From: Romboutsia sedimentorum
Lineage (GTDB): Bacteria; Bacillota; Clostridia; Peptostreptococcales; Peptostreptococcaceae
Direction of reading: 5' to 3'
DNA length: 64,000 nucleotides
NCBI RefSeq assembly: GCF_030131845.1
Contig: NZ_JASKYM010000007.1
Span: 62,001 to 126,000 of the forward strand
Shown here: positions 47,912-58,009 of the stretch, piece by piece
Layout of the letters: each line of letters begins with the position of its first letter
Position numbering within the stretch: the stretch's first letter is position 1
Made by a program: the position numbers and the translations under genes
The notes under the pieces: model-generated
Told to the model about the DNA's origin: nothing
The model's database searches: none
What the model saw: the letters and a program-made list of their open reading frames with translations, nothing else

Positions 47912-49022
47912 TTATTTTTTAGATTTATTCATTTTTAAATACTCATTTATAAATAAATCTATATTTCCATCCATAGCACTATCTACATTTCCCATTTCTG
48001 CATTAGTTCTATGGTCTTTTACTAATTTGTACGGCTGAAATACATATGACCTTATTTGACTTCCCCAAGTTATTTGAGAATATTTCCCTTGAATATCTTC
48101 AATCTTTTCTTTTTGTTCAAGTTCTTTTAGCTCTATAAGTTTTGCCATAAGCATTTTCATAGCTGTATCTTTGTTTTTATGCTGTGATCTTTCATTTTGA
48201 CATTGCACTACAACACCAGTCGGTATATGAGTTATTCTTACTGCTGAGTCTGTAGTGTTTACATGTTGTCCTCCTGCACCAGAAGCTCTATATGTATCAA
48301 TTTTTAAATCAACAGGGTTTATATCTATGTGTATACTATCGTCTAGCTCAGGTATAACATCTATAGAGGCAAATGATGTATGTCTTTTTCCTGATGGATC
48401 AAAAGGAGATATTCTAACTATACGATGAACTCCCTTTTCACTTCTTAGATATCCATAAACATTAATACCTTCTATAAGTAATGTTGAACTTTTTATTCCT
48501 GCTTCAGGGTCTGATATCATATCTAATATTTTAACCTTATAGCCTTTACCTTCGCCCCATCTTATATACATTCTTAGTAACATTTGTGCCCAATCCTGAG
48601 CATCTAATCCACCAGTTCCTGCATTTATAGATAGTATAGCATTATTTTTATCATATTCACCACTTAAAAGAGTCTTTATCGTTAAACTGTCTATTTCTTT
48701 TTCAAGATTTATTATTGATTCTTCGATTTCTCTTTCAATAGATTCATCATTTTCTTCTAAACCTAACTCTATTAAAACTTCTATTTCTTCTAAAGCATCT
48801 TTTAGCAATTGATGCTCTTCTACTGTTTCTTTTAATGATTTATTATTTTGAAGAATTTTTTGCGCAAGTTCATTGTCATTCCAAAAATCTTGCTCATTCA
48901 TTTTTTCTTCATTTTCATTTATATCAATTAATAATGAATCAATGTCAAAGAGAAGCCCTCAATTCTTCTATATTTGAAGATATACTCTCCACACTATTTC
49001 TATAATCTTGTAATTTTAACAT
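47912..49022 (-). CDS. prfB: Peptide chain release factor 2, made by programmed +1 frameshift
   Basis: Recognises UGA and UAA stop codons. The short 5' frame starts at the ATG at 49022 (GGAGGA five bases before) and reads 25 codons to an in-frame TGA. A +1 shift joins it to the main 329-codon frame through DIDSLLIDINENEEK. The main body has the RF2 tripeptide SPF (ISPFDPSGKRHTS) for UGA recognition and GGQ (SGAGGQHVN) for hydrolysis. It follows secA by 15 bases. Confidence 0.97.
48945..48950 (-). other. Programmed +1 frameshift site of prfB
   Basis: CTT TGA C in the minus-strand frame, preceded by AGGGCT TCT, in register with the classical AGGGGG-TAT-CTT-TGA site. The stop is UGA, the RF2 target, so the level of RF2 sets its own translation. 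Confidence 0.96.
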
Positions 49023-49037
49023 TTGTATCCTCCAAAA

Positions 49038-51710
49038 CTATTTACCACAACACTTTTTGTATTTCTTTCCACTTCCACAAGGGCAGTCGTCATTTCTACC
49101 TATTGCATCGTCTTTTTTAATAGTTTTATTTGCTGGTTCATCAACTGCATTAGATGATAAATGTTCAACATCTATAATTTGTTTTCTCTCTACAGGTTCT
49201 TCTATAGTTATATTAAATAAATATTTTACAGTATCTTCTTTAATATGTTTAGTCATTTCATCAAACATATCAAAACCTTCTATTTTGTATGCAGCTACAG
49301 GATCTTGTTGACCTATTGCACGAAGTCCTATACCTTGACGTAATTGGTCCATAGCATCTATATGGTCTATCCAGTGGTTATCAACTGATTGAAGTAATAT
49401 TACTCTTTCTACTTCTCTCATTCTTTCAGAACCTATTCTTTCTTCTTTTCCACCATACATCTTCATTGCTATTTCATAAGTAGCATCTATTATTTCTTGT
49501 GTTTTGAATTTTTCCATGTCTGGGATTTCTATACTTCCCTTTGGCATAAACAAGTTATATAAATGATCTCTAAATCCATCTACATTGAATTCTGCTTCTT
49601 CAGTATATAAGCTTGTAGCTTCTTCTATTAAAGAACTTATCATCCCTTGTATTTGCTCTTTTAGGTTTTCACCTTCTAATACACGTCTTCTTTCAGCATA
49701 GATTATTTCTCTTTGCTTATTCATAACATCATCATATTGAAGTACATGCTTTCTTATTCCGAAGTTTCTACCTTCTACTTTCTTTTGTGCACCTTCTATA
49801 GATTTACTCAACATCTTGTGCTCTATTGGCATATCTTCTTCAAGACCTATTTTGTCTACTACTGTAGATATTCTGTCACTTCCGAATAATCTCATAAGAT
49901 CATCATCTAGCCCTATGTAAAATCTTGAACTACCTGGGTCACCTTGACGACCAGCACGACCTCTTAACTGATTATCTATTCTTCTAGACTCATGTCTCTC
50001 TGTACCTATTATAGCTAATCCACCAGCTTTAACAACTTCAGCTTGCTCTTCACTTATTTGATTTTTATATTTTTCATATAGTTCTGTGTATTTTTCTCTA
50101 GCTTTAAATAATTCTTCATTACCTTCAACTTCCATACCTTCTAAAGGTGAATCTACTTTATTTATTACTGAATCATCATATTTTAATCTCTTCATTTCTT
50201 TTTTAGTTAAGAATGTAGGATTCCCTCCTAAAACTATATCTGTACCACGCCCTGCCATATTAGTTGCTATTGTAACTGCTCCTAATCTACCAGCTTGTGC
50301 TATTATTTCAGCTTCTTTATCATGGTGTTTAGCATTTAATACTTCATGCTTAACTCCTCTTTTCTTTAATAATTGAGATAATATCTCTGAGTTTTCTATT
50401 GATACAGTACCTACAAGTATAGGTTGTTTAGATGCATGTCTTTCTATTATATCTTCTACTACTGCATTAAACTTACCTTTTGAACTTTTGTATACTGCAT
50501 CTGGTAAATCTTCTCTTAGTATATCTCTATTAGTAGGAATTTGAACAACATCCATTTTGTATATTGCTTTAAATTCTTCTTCTTCTGTTTTTGCTGTACC
50601 TGTCATACCTGCAAGTTTTTTATACATTCTAAAGTAATTTTGGAATGTAACAGTTGCTAAAGTTTTAGATTCTCTTTGTATCTTTAATCCTTCTTTAGCT
50701 TCTATAGCTTGGTGTAGACCTTCTGAATATCTTCTACCAAACATAAGTCTTCCTGTAAATTCATCTACTATTACTATTTCTCCGTCTTTAGATACATAAT
50801 CAACATCACGCTTCATTATTACATGAGCTTTTAAAGCTTGATTTATATGATGATATAATTCCATGTGAATTACATCAGTTATATTGTCTACATTAAAGTA
50901 TACTTCTGCTTTTTGTACACCTGAATCAGTTAATGTTACTGATTTTTGCTTTTCATCTAATTCATAGTTTTCTGGCTTTAATGTTAATACAAAAGTATTA
51001 GCATCTGCATATAAATGTGTAGATTTGTCCCCAGGACCAGATATTATAAGAGGAGTTCTCGCCTCATCAACAAGAATTGAATCGACCTCATCGACTATAG
51101 CATAATTTAACTCTCTTTGAACCATTTGTTCTTTATGTATTACCATATTATCCTTTAAGTAATCAAATCCATATTCATTATTTGTTCCGTAAGTTATATC
51201 ACATTCATATTGAGCTCTTCTAGTTTGAGGGTCTTGACCATGAACTATTACCCCTACAGTCATTCCAAGGAACTCATATACTTTACCCATTTGTTCTTTA
51301 TCACGTTTTGCTAAGTAATCATTTACTGTAACAACATGTACCCCTTTACCTGTAAGAGCATTTAAATAAACAGGTGCTGTTCCAACTAATGTCTTACCTT
51401 CACCTGTTTTCATCTCAGCTATTCTTCCTTGGTGAAGAACAATCCCGCCTATAAGCTGTACTCTATAGTGTGTCATTCCTAGTACTCTCTTTGAAGCTTC
51501 TCTTACTACTGCAAAAGCCTCTGTTAATATATCATCTACGCTCTCTCCATTACTTAATCTATCTCTGAATATGTCGGTCATACCCTTAAGTTCTTTATCC
51601 GACATAGCTTCAAATTTAGGCTGTAATAAATCTATTTCATCAACTATTTTGTTAAACTTTTTTAGTTCTTTTTTGTCTGCCATGTTAAATAAACCATCTA
51701 AAAAACCCAT
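49038..51710 (-). CDS. secA: Preprotein translocase ATPase SecA
   Basis: Motor that drives preproteins through SecYEG. About 890 residues with the DEAD-type motifs [43 protein letters not shown] and [21 protein letters not shown], and a C-terminal zinc tail ([18 protein letters not shown]). It is the full housekeeping form. I prefer the ATG at 51710, which gives the usual MGFLDGLF start; another ATG three codons upstream is only two bases from AGGAGAG. Between hpf and prfB. Confidence 0.97.
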   Translation of the reverse strand: MGFLDGLFNMADKKELKKFNKIVDEIDLLQPKFEAMSDKELKGMTDIFRDRLSNGESVDDILTEAFAVVREASKRVLGMTHYRVQLIGGIVLHQGRIAEMKTGEGKTLVGTAPVYLNALTGKGVHVVTVNDYLAKRDKEQMGKVYEFLGMTVGVIVHGQDPQTRRAQYECDITYGTNNEYGFDYLKDNMVIHKEQMVQRELNYAIVDEVDSILVDEARTPLIISGPGDKSTHLYADANTFVLTLKPENYELDEKQKSVTLTDSGVQKAEVYFNVDNITDVIHMELYHHINQALKAHVIMKRDVDYVSKDGEIVIVDEFTGRLMFGRRYSEGLHQAIEAKEGLKIQRESKTLATVTFQNYFRMYKKLAGMTGTAKTEEEEFKAIYKMDVVQIPTNRDILREDLPDAVYKSSKGKFNAVVEDIIERHASKQPILVGTVSIENSEILSQLLKKRGVKHEVLNAKHHDKEAEIIAQAGRLGAVTIATNMAGRGTDIVLGGNPTFLTKKEMKRLKYDDSVINKVDSPLEGMEVEGNEELFKAREKYTELYEKYKNQISEEQAEVVKAGGLAIIGTERHESRRIDNQLRGRAGRQGDPGSSRFYIGLDDDLMRLFGSDRISTVVDKIGLEEDMPIEHKMLSKSIEGAQKKVEGRNFGIRKHVLQYDDVMNKQREIIYAERRRVLEGENLKEQIQGMISSLIEEATSLYTEEAEFNVDGFRDHLYNLFMPKGSIEIPDMEKFKTQEIIDATYEIAMKMYGGKEERIGSERMREVERVILLQSVDNHWIDHIDAMDQLRQGIGLRAIGQQDPVAAYKIEGFDMFDEMTKHIKEDTVKYLFNITIEEPVERKQIIDVEHLSSNAVDEPANKTIKKDDAIGRNDDCPCGSGKKYKKCCGK

Positions 51711-51847
51711 GTTCAGCATCTCTCCTCGCTCAATTTTTATACTATTATATATTTTACCATAAAAGTACTATATTTTATATTGTATATTTATCATTGTATT
51801 TTTTGTGCTAAAGTATAAATTTAAACTATGTAATAATAATTAATTTA

Positions 51848-51885
51848 AAAAAGCTATCGATAATTAAATCTATCGATAGCTTTTT
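51848..51885 (-). terminator. Terminator after hpf
   Basis: A perfect 15-bp stem AAAAAGCTATCGATA/TATCGATAGCTTTTT with an eight-base loop; usable on both strands. Confidence 0.88.
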
Positions 51886-51902
51886 AATTAATTTAAATTA
51901 TC

Positions 51903-52451
51903 TTATTCATGTTCTAATAATCCATATCCACCATTTCTACGTTTATATACAATAGATATGTCATCTGTATCTATATTTCTAAACATATAGAAATCATGCT
52001 CACTTAATTCCATTTGTAATACAGCTTCTTCTGCACCCATAGGTTTCATGCCAAACTTTTTGTTTCTTTCTATTACTATGTTTAGTCTATCTTCTTCTTC
52101 AAATTCTGGTTCTACTTCTCCTGAATCTATACCATGGAATCTTATACTTTCATTGCTTTGGTGTTTATCTTGTAATCTATTTTTATATCTTCTTAATTGT
52201 TTATTTAATTTATCATATACAACATCTATAGCCGCATATAAATTCTCTTCTATATCTTCAGCTCTTATTATCGGCCCACTTATAGGTATTATTGTTACTT
52301 CTATCTTATGTCTAGCTTTTCTAGCGCTAACTGTTGCCTTAACTTCTGTTTCAGGGTGAAGGTAATATTCTAATCTTTCGATTTTCTCTTGTATTGCATC
52401 TTTGATTCCATCTGTCAGTTCCATTTGTTTTCCAGATATTATTATGTTCAT
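51903..52451 (-). CDS. hpf: Ribosome hibernation promoting factor, long form
   Basis: Binds idle 30S subunits and drives 100S ribosome dimers in stationary phase. The 182-residue long form has the N-terminal S30AE domain (MNIIISGKQMELTDGIKDAIQEKIERLEYYL) and the C-terminal dimerisation domain (VIERNKKFGMKPMGAEEAVLQMELSEHDFYMFRN). The homologue raiA gave the adjacent raiA RNA its name. A sigma-H-like promoter upstream fits stationary-phase and early sporulation use. Confidence 0.97.
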   Translation of the reverse strand: MNIIISGKQMELTDGIKDAIQEKIERLEYYLHPETEVKATVSARKARHKIEVTIIPISGPIIRAEDIEENLYAAIDVVYDKLNKQLRRYKNRLQDKHQSNESIRFHGIDSGEVEPEFEEEDRLNIVIERNKKFGMKPMGAEEAVLQMELSEHDFYMFRNIDTDDISIVYKRRNGGYGLLEHE

Positions 52452-52503
52452 AAAAACATCTCCCTTCGGTTATAGCAGTCTAAAGTTTTTATACTTTAAT
52501 AAT

Positions 52504-52532
52504 AAATTCTATATTAAATTATAAAATCCTTT
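52504..52532 (-). promoter_or_regulatory. Sigma-H promoter of hpf
   Basis: AAAGGATTT-N11-ATAGAATTT fits every position of the sigma-H consensus RNAGGAWWW-N11/12-RNNGAATWW. The start would be about 46 bases before the hpf ATG. Bacillus subtilis hpf (yvyD) is also controlled by sigma-H. Confidence 0.72.
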
Positions 52533-52617
52533 GTTTTTATTGTTAACTTTTATAATTTAATATATTCAAATAAAATAACAAAAATTTTTGAAAATTATTG
52601 TTATTTTATATACGATA

Positions 52618-52721
52618 TGTGGATTATTTAAAATACAAATCTGTGGATAGTGTGGATAGTTTTGTTAATAACTCTAGTTTTTGTGTATTTTAAGCTATTT
52701 ATCTATATCTATATATCCACA
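52618..52721. repeat. Cluster of four DnaA-box-like sites
   Basis: TGTGGATTA (52618-52626), TGTGGATAG (52642-52650 and 52651-52659) and ATATCCACA (52713-52721) each differ from the DnaA box TGTGGATAA/TTATCCACA by one base. An AT-rich stretch lies to the left. No dnaA or dnaN gene is nearby. The rest of the 700-base gap 52452-53150 holds the sigma-H promoter and the raiA-type RNA. Confidence 0.5.
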
Positions 52722-52871
52722 AATATCAACAATAGTTGTTATTTATTTGTGAATTAATGTCGTAATTTTATATTTTTTATACTTTTTTAATTTTTTGTTG
52801 TATAAAATAGATAGAGTTTTTTTAAATCAAAAAACTTTCATACTTAGCTGTACAATTAGTATTTTTACAAC

Positions 52872-53108
52872 AAAAAAAGCACCTATAAAGGTACTTTAGG
52901 ATATCTAGCTGACCTGGTTTTTGACCCCACACTCGCCTACTGGAGCTTTCGCTTGGGTTCGCCGCACTATTAACTCTCTCGATTTTATTATCGGTAGGTC
53001 TTACTTCTAAGCCGCACCATGATCATCAACCCAATTTTTAGGGTTAACTTACGTGGATCCCTTTGCCTGCGACTGGCTTGGACTTTCAACCACAGACCTA
53101 AATATCAC
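52872..53108 (-). ncRNA. raiA: raiA-type structured non-coding RNA
   Basis: About 237 bases of G+C-richer sequence in an AT-rich gap, on the same strand as hpf and about 420 bases before it. The ends close in a stem (GATATTTAG with CTAGATATC) and the 3' end is a clear intrinsic terminator (AAAGTACC with GGTGCTTT, then seven T). It holds many conserved-looking short helices but no open frame. Position upstream of raiA/hpf and downstream of comFC, plus size, fit the raiA motif, a large clostridial RNA linked to growth and sporulation. I ruled out tmRNA, SRP RNA and RNase P by lack of their core motifs. Identity rests on position and structure. Confidence 0.75.
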
Positions 53109-53114
53109 TTGTTT

Positions 53115-53143
53115 ATTTTAATATTTTACTGTTGATATGTCAA
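53115..53143 (-). promoter_or_regulatory. Sigma-A promoter of the raiA-type RNA
   Basis: TTGACA (53138-53143) and TAAAAT (53115-53120) with a 17-base spacer, between the comFC stop and the RNA. The match is close to consensus, which suggests strong expression. Confidence 0.82.
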
Positions 53144-53150
53144 TAGAAAT

Positions 53151-53933
53151 TTATTCTAATACATAACAATCATTATTTTTTGTTAAAAAAGACATAACAT
53201 ATACCTTGTTTACACCATTTAATTTAAGAATTTTAGATATTTCATTTACGGTTGTTCCTGTTGTAAATATATCGTCTATAAGCAATATATTTTTATTTTT
53301 TAAATTTTGTTTGGTATCTTTTATTATAAATACATTTTTTAACTCTTTTTTTCTTTCTGCTTTACTAAGATTATATAATCTTTTTGTATTTTTTTTTCTG
53401 CCTATGACATCTACAACTGGTATTTCAATTACTTTGCCCAAATACCTTGCTATTTTTTGAGATTGATTAAATCCTCTTTTTCTTAAACGTTTTTTATGTA
53501 ATGGTACAAACAATATGTAATCAAATTTTATACTTTCTATATCTAGCTTCTCTTTCATTATATTTGCTATGTATTTACTCATATAAGTTTTATTGCTATA
53601 TTTTAGACCAAATACTATTTTTTTACTAAAATCAGTGTACTCTATACACGATATGGATTTATCAAAATAAAAATTTTTACTAAAACAATAACTGCATCCA
53701 GTTATATCTATTTTTTCTAAAGAATGATTTATTATTGGCTTTCCACATTTTATGCAACCATCCTTTATAAAATGTAATTCCTTAAAACAATTCTTACACA
53801 TAGAATATGTATTTTCTTTATTTATAGGTTTATTACATATGATACAAGTTATATTTTCAGGATATATAAACTCTAAAAATATATTTATTATGTTTTTAAA
53901 TATGTCATATTTTTTATTTAAATAACTTTTCAT
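53151..53933 (-). CDS. comFC: ComFC-like phosphoribosyltransferase-fold protein
   Basis: A 260-residue protein of the ComF/GntX family. The N-terminal zinc ribbon has CIICNKPI, CKNCF, CIKCGKP and CSYC; the C-terminal phosphoribosyltransferase motif reads NILLIDDIFTTGTTVNE. ComFC takes part in DNA uptake during transformation in Bacillus and relatives. It follows recD2 by two bases. The stop is only 15 bases before the promoter of the raiA-type RNA. Confidence 0.9.
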   Translation of the reverse strand: MKSYLNKKYDIFKNIINIFLEFIYPENITCIICNKPINKENTYSMCKNCFKELHFIKDGCIKCGKPIINHSLEKIDITGCSYCFSKNFYFDKSISCIEYTDFSKKIVFGLKYSNKTYMSKYIANIMKEKLDIESIKFDYILFVPLHKKRLRKRGFNQSQKIARYLGKVIEIPVVDVIGRKKNTKRLYNLSKAERKKELKNVFIIKDTKQNLKNKNILLIDDIFTTGTTVNEISKILKLNGVNKVYVMSFLTKNNDCYVLE

Positions 53934-53935
53934 AT

Positions 53936-56158
53936 TTATTTAACTAACAACCCTTCTTCTCTAAATTTATTTAGTTTATAAGCTAGATTAGAGTATCTAT
54001 CATTAGTTTTATTATTTTTTATCATATACTCTAAATATTTAACATCTCCAACTAATACAACTAATTTTTTAGCCCTTGTTACTGCTGTATATAATAAATT
54101 ACGGCTAAGTAACATTGGTGGAGCCCATGTTATAGGAATTATAACTACTGGAAACTCACTCCCTTGGCTTTTATGTATTGTTGTACAAAAACTATGGTCT
54201 AGCTCGTCTAATTCATCATATTTATAGGCTACTATTTTGACTTGGTCAAATAATACATATATGGTTCTTTTATCTTTGTCTATATGATATATGTATCCAA
54301 TATCTCCATTGTATACACCTTCTCCGCTATCACTTCTATCTTCATTTTCCCACTTTTTAGTGTAGTTATTTTTAATTTGCATAACTTTATCGCCAACTCT
54401 AAAAAGCCTTTTTTGAAAGTTTTCTTCTACTTTAAATTTTTCCGATTTGTTAAGATACTTCTGTAACTCAATGTTAAGATTGGTTACTCCTAAATCTCCT
54501 TTTCTCATTGAGGCTAATATTTGTATGTCTTTTAGCTTATCTACATTATAAAATTTAGGTAACCTTTCATTAACTAATCCAACGATTTCTTGTAGTACCT
54601 CTTCATTAGTATCTTTTTTTATAAAGAAAAAATCTTTTCCCTTTGAATTTAAATGTAGGGGTTCTCCATTATTTATCTTATGGGCATTAACTACTATCAT
54701 GCTTTCTTGAGCTTGTCTAAATATTTCATTTAATCTAACTACATTTATAACACTAGATTCAATCATATCTTTTAGTACGTTTCCTGCACCTACTGATGGT
54801 AACTGATCACTGTCTCCAACTAATATCAGCCTAGTGCCAGGTTTTATAGCTCTTAATAAACTATACATAAGTAAAATATCTACCATTGATAGCTCATCTA
54901 TTATTATTACATCAGCTTTAATTGGTTCTTCTTCATTTTTCATAAACTTAAGCTCATCACTATCAGTCGCATATCCCATTTCTAGCAATCTATGTATAGT
55001 TTTAGCTTCTTTACTTGATGTTTCACTCATTCTTTTAGCTGCTCGCCCCGTTGGAGCTGCTAATATTACCTCTTGCTTGTTATTTTCAAATATTTTTATT
55101 ATAGTATTTATGGTTGTAGTTTTTCCAGTTCCCGGTCCACCAGTTATTATCACTACTCCATTTTCTATAGCTTCTTTAACTGCTAATGCTTGATTTTTAG
55201 CTAATTTAATATCTTCTTGTTCTTCCACGCATTCTATTTCTTTTTCTATATCTATATTTAGGTCTTTAAATTCGCATTGAGATAGTTTTATTATTTGTTT
55301 ACATACCCCATTTTCAGATAAATAGTATGGAATTAAGTATATTAAATTTGTTCCATCCATTTTTTCTATATGAATTTTTTGATCATAAATTAAATCCATT
55401 ATACATTCTTCAATAATTGGTGATTGTACTTCTAATAATTTTACAGATTCTTGAATTAAAATATTTTGTGGTAGATAAGTATGCCCGCTACTTAAAGATT
55501 GGTTTAGTGCATATAAAATGCCTTGTGATACTCTATCTTTAGAATTTTTTTCTATTCCTATTTTGCTCGCTATGTTATCAGCTATTTTAAATCCTATACC
55601 TCTTATATCTTCGGCAAGCTTATATGGATTTTTATTTATTACTTCAATAGCTTTATTTTTATATTTTTTGTATATTTTCATACAATAATTAGGAGTAATT
55701 CCATACGGAGACAACTCTATAATTATATTTCTAAGTTCTCTATTTTCTTCATAACTTTTTACTATTTGATCTATTTTTTTACTTCCTATACCTTCGACTT
55801 CTTTTAATCTTTCTGGCATCTTTTGAATTATATCTAAAGTGTTGACCCCAAACTTATCTACTATCCTCTTAGCCATTTTTTCACCTATACCATGTATCAT
55901 TCCAGATGATAGATATACATAAATACCTTCTAGTGATGATGGTGTTACTGGCATAAATTTATTTACTTCAAATTGAGTACCATAAGTTTTGTGATTTATC
56001 CACTTACCTTCGACTTCTATACTTTCGCCTACTGATAAAGTTGGCATACATCCTACGATTACAACTTCACTTTCAGAATTTACTAAATGAGCTATGGTAT
56101 AACCATTGTCATCATTTTTAAATACTATGTCATTTATCATTCCTTCTATTCTTTCCAT
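53936..56158 (-). CDS. recD2: RecD2-type ATP-dependent DNA helicase
   Basis: 5'-3' superfamily 1B helicase acting in repair and replication without RecBC. About 740 residues: an N-terminal OB-like and helix-hairpin-helix region (GIGEKMAKRIVDKFG, VEGIGSKKIDQIV), Walker A GGPGTGKTTT, Walker B IIDELSMVD, GDSDQLPSVGAGNVL and a C-terminal TTIHKSQGSEFPVVI. I use the ATG at 56158 after TAGGAGA; upstream in-frame codons lack such a site. Confidence 0.94.
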   Translation of the reverse strand: MERIEGMINDIVFKNDDNGYTIAHLVNSESEVVIVGCMPTLSVGESIEVEGKWINHKTYGTQFEVNKFMPVTPSSLEGIYVYLSSGMIHGIGEKMAKRIVDKFGVNTLDIIQKMPERLKEVEGIGSKKIDQIVKSYEENRELRNIIIELSPYGITPNYCMKIYKKYKNKAIEVINKNPYKLAEDIRGIGFKIADNIASKIGIEKNSKDRVSQGILYALNQSLSSGHTYLPQNILIQESVKLLEVQSPIIEECIMDLIYDQKIHIEKMDGTNLIYLIPYYLSENGVCKQIIKLSQCEFKDLNIDIEKEIECVEEQEDIKLAKNQALAVKEAIENGVVIITGGPGTGKTTTINTIIKIFENNKQEVILAAPTGRAAKRMSETSSKEAKTIHRLLEMGYATDSDELKFMKNEEEPIKADVIIIDELSMVDILLMYSLLRAIKPGTRLILVGDSDQLPSVGAGNVLKDMIESSVINVVRLNEIFRQAQESMIVVNAHKINNGEPLHLNSKGKDFFFIKKDTNEEVLQEIVGLVNERLPKFYNVDKLKDIQILASMRKGDLGVTNLNIELQKYLNKSEKFKVEENFQKRLFRVGDKVMQIKNNYTKKWENEDRSDSGEGVYNGDIGYIYHIDKDKRTIYVLFDQVKIVAYKYDELDELDHSFCTTIHKSQGSEFPVVIIPITWAPPMLLSRNLLYTAVTRAKKLVVLVGDVKYLEYMIKNNKTNDRYSNLAYKLNKFREEGLLVK

Positions 56159-56238
56159 ACTTATTCTCCTACAACAAATAATATTTCTATCGTGCACCTA
56201 AGTTGTAATTATTATACCTTTTATATCAAATTAAATCA

Positions 56239-56288
56239 CCCCTTAAAGTAATGTTATCCAGGTATTTTCCTGTTTATACTTTAAGGGG
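56239..56288. terminator. Hairpin between metK and recD2
   Basis: CCCCTTAAAGTA pairs perfectly with TACTTTAAGGGG around a 26-base loop that holds an inner CAGG/CCTG pair. It follows metK on the minus strand; the U-tract is weak. Confidence 0.55.
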
Positions 56289-56312
56289 CTTGATTATTTA
56301 ATATATTTTAAA

Positions 56313-57506
56313 TTATTGTCCTAATGCTTCTTTTCTTAATATTTCTGCTTTATCAGTTCTTTCCCAAGTTAAGTCTATGTCAGTTCTTCCTAAGTGACCA
56401 TAAGCTGCAACTTGCTTGTATATAGGTCTTCTTAACTCTAAATCTCTTATTATTGCACCTGGTCTTAAGTCAAAGTGCTTGTTTACTAAGTTTACTAAAA
56501 TTTCTTCTGAAACTTTTCCTGTTCCAAAAGTATCTACAAATACAGATAATGGTCTAGCAACACCTATTGCATAAGCTAATTCTATCTCACATTTGTCTGC
56601 AAGTCCTGCAGCAACTATGTTTTTAGCTACGTATCTTGCAGCATAAGCAGCAGATCTATCAACCTTTGTAGGATCTTTTCCTGAGAATGCTCCTCCACCG
56701 TGTCTTGAGTATCCACCGTAAGTATCTATTATTATTTTTCTTCCTGTAAGACCTGTATCCCCTTGAGGTCCTCCTATAACAAATCTTCCTGTTGGGTTTA
56801 TGTATATTATAGTTTCTTCATCAAGTAATTCAGCAGGTATAACAGCTTTTATAACATGCTCTATTAAGTCTTTTCTTATTGTTTCATTATCAACTTCTTC
56901 TCCATGTTGAGTTGATATAAGAATAGTATGAACTCTAACTATTTTAGCTCCATCATATTCAACTGTAACTTGAGTTTTTCCATCTGGTCTTAGGTATTCT
57001 AATAATCCTGATTTTCTAACTTCAGTTAATCTTCTAGCTAATTTATGAGCTAATGATATTGGTAAAGGCATTAATTCTTCAGTTTCATTACATGCAAACC
57101 CAAACATTATACCTTGATCTCCAGCCCCGATAGCCTCTATTTCTTCTTCTGTTTCTTGACCTACTTTACTCTCTAATGCTTCATCAACACCCATTGCTAT
57201 ATCTCCTGATTGTTCATCTATTGAAGTTATAACCGAGCAAGTATTGCAGTCAAATCCAAATTTAGCTCTTGTATACCCTATTTCTTTTACTGTATTTCTT
57301 ACTACTTTTGGGATATCTACATATGCAGATGTACTTATTTCACCTGCTACTAAAACTAATCCTGTAGTTACTACTGTTTCACAAGCTACTCTTGATAGAG
57401 GATCTTTCTCTAATAATGCATCTAGTATTGCGTCTGATATTTGGTCACAAATTTTATCTGGATGCCCTTCTGTTACTGATTCCGATGTAAATAAATGTCT
57501 TGCCAT
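56313..57506 (-). CDS. metK: S-adenosylmethionine synthase
   Basis: Makes SAM from methionine and ATP. About 397 residues with [28 protein letters not shown] and [19 protein letters not shown], the three family signatures. ATG at 57506 follows AAGGAGG; the earlier frame start would run into the leader. Controlled by a SAM riboswitch in a leader of about 330 bases. Confidence 0.98.
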   Translation of the reverse strand: MARHLFTSESVTEGHPDKICDQISDAILDALLEKDPLSRVACETVVTTGLVLVAGEISTSAYVDIPKVVRNTVKEIGYTRAKFGFDCNTCSVITSIDEQSGDIAMGVDEALESKVGQETEEEIEAIGAGDQGIMFGFACNETEELMPLPISLAHKLARRLTEVRKSGLLEYLRPDGKTQVTVEYDGAKIVRVHTILISTQHGEEVDNETIRKDLIEHVIKAVIPAELLDEETIIYINPTGRFVIGGPQGDTGLTGRKIIIDTYGGYSRHGGGAFSGKDPTKVDRSAAYAARYVAKNIVAAGLADKCEIELAYAIGVARPLSVFVDTFGTGKVSEEILVNLVNKHFDLRPGAIIRDLELRRPIYKQVAAYGHLGRTDIDLTWERTDKAEILRKEALGQ

Positions 57507-57623
57507 TTTTTGTTTCCTCCTTAATTTATAATGTATTTTAATTTGCACAGGCCTGAGGTTACCTATACGTTAAATATTAATTAGACTTTATAAAGTAACA
57601 GTTTAGCAATTTATTATTGAATT

Positions 57624-57654
57624 AAAAAAACCTCTTCTTATACAAGAAGAGGTT
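57624..57654 (-). terminator. Terminator of the SAM riboswitch
   Basis: On the minus strand AACCTCTTCTT pairs with AAGAAGAGGTT around four bases and is followed by seven T. It stands between the S-box aptamer and metK. Confidence 0.92.
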
Positions 57655-57686
57655 AATTAGTATATATCAATACGTTAATTAACTAA

Positions 57687-57790
57687 CCTCATCTTCCAAA
57701 ACTGTACAGTCTCGTAGGATTTAGCACCATTTCCCAAATGGGTGGTTGCCGGGCTTCACAGGGCCTATCCCTCCGCCACTCTTGATAAGG
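57687..57790 (-). promoter_or_regulatory. SAM-I riboswitch (S-box) upstream of metK
   Basis: Minus strand shows the S-box blocks in order: CCTTATCAAGAG, GGCGGAGGGATAGGCCC, GTGAAGCCCGGCAACC, then GGTGCTAAATCC, closed by GATGAGG pairing with CCTTATC. SAM binding should favour termination before metK. Confidence 0.96.
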
Positions 57791-57841
57791 TAATCAAGAA
57801 AAATTATTAAGTTCTTTTTTATTTATTTATTACTGAATAAT

Positions 57842-57870
57842 ACTTTACCTTAATTTTAAAATTATGTCAA
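57842..57870 (-). promoter_or_regulatory. Sigma-A promoter of metK
   Basis: TTGACA (57865-57870) and TAAAGT (57842-57847) with 17 bases between, about 50 bases before the SAM aptamer. Confidence 0.72.
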
Positions 57871-58009
57871 TATTTTTTTATTTTAAAATATATTTTTTTT
57901 ACTATATAGTATCGTATCTTAACTTAATTTCATATTATATCTTATCTACTTTAAGATAGGTCTTTTTTAGGCCAAATTTTCATATATTTCTTTTGAAGGG
58001 GGTGTTCCT

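Noticed and set aside
52610-52730. Chromosomal origin of replication
   Set aside because: DnaA-box-like sites are present, but dnaA, dnaN and recF are absent and the surrounding genes are not those of a clostridial oriC.
52872-53108. tmRNA, SRP RNA or RNase P RNA for the structured RNA
   Set aside because: No CCA-type tRNA end or tag frame, no SRP GGAAG/GCAGCC tip, and no RNase P conserved regions (GAGGAAAGUCC is only partly echoed).
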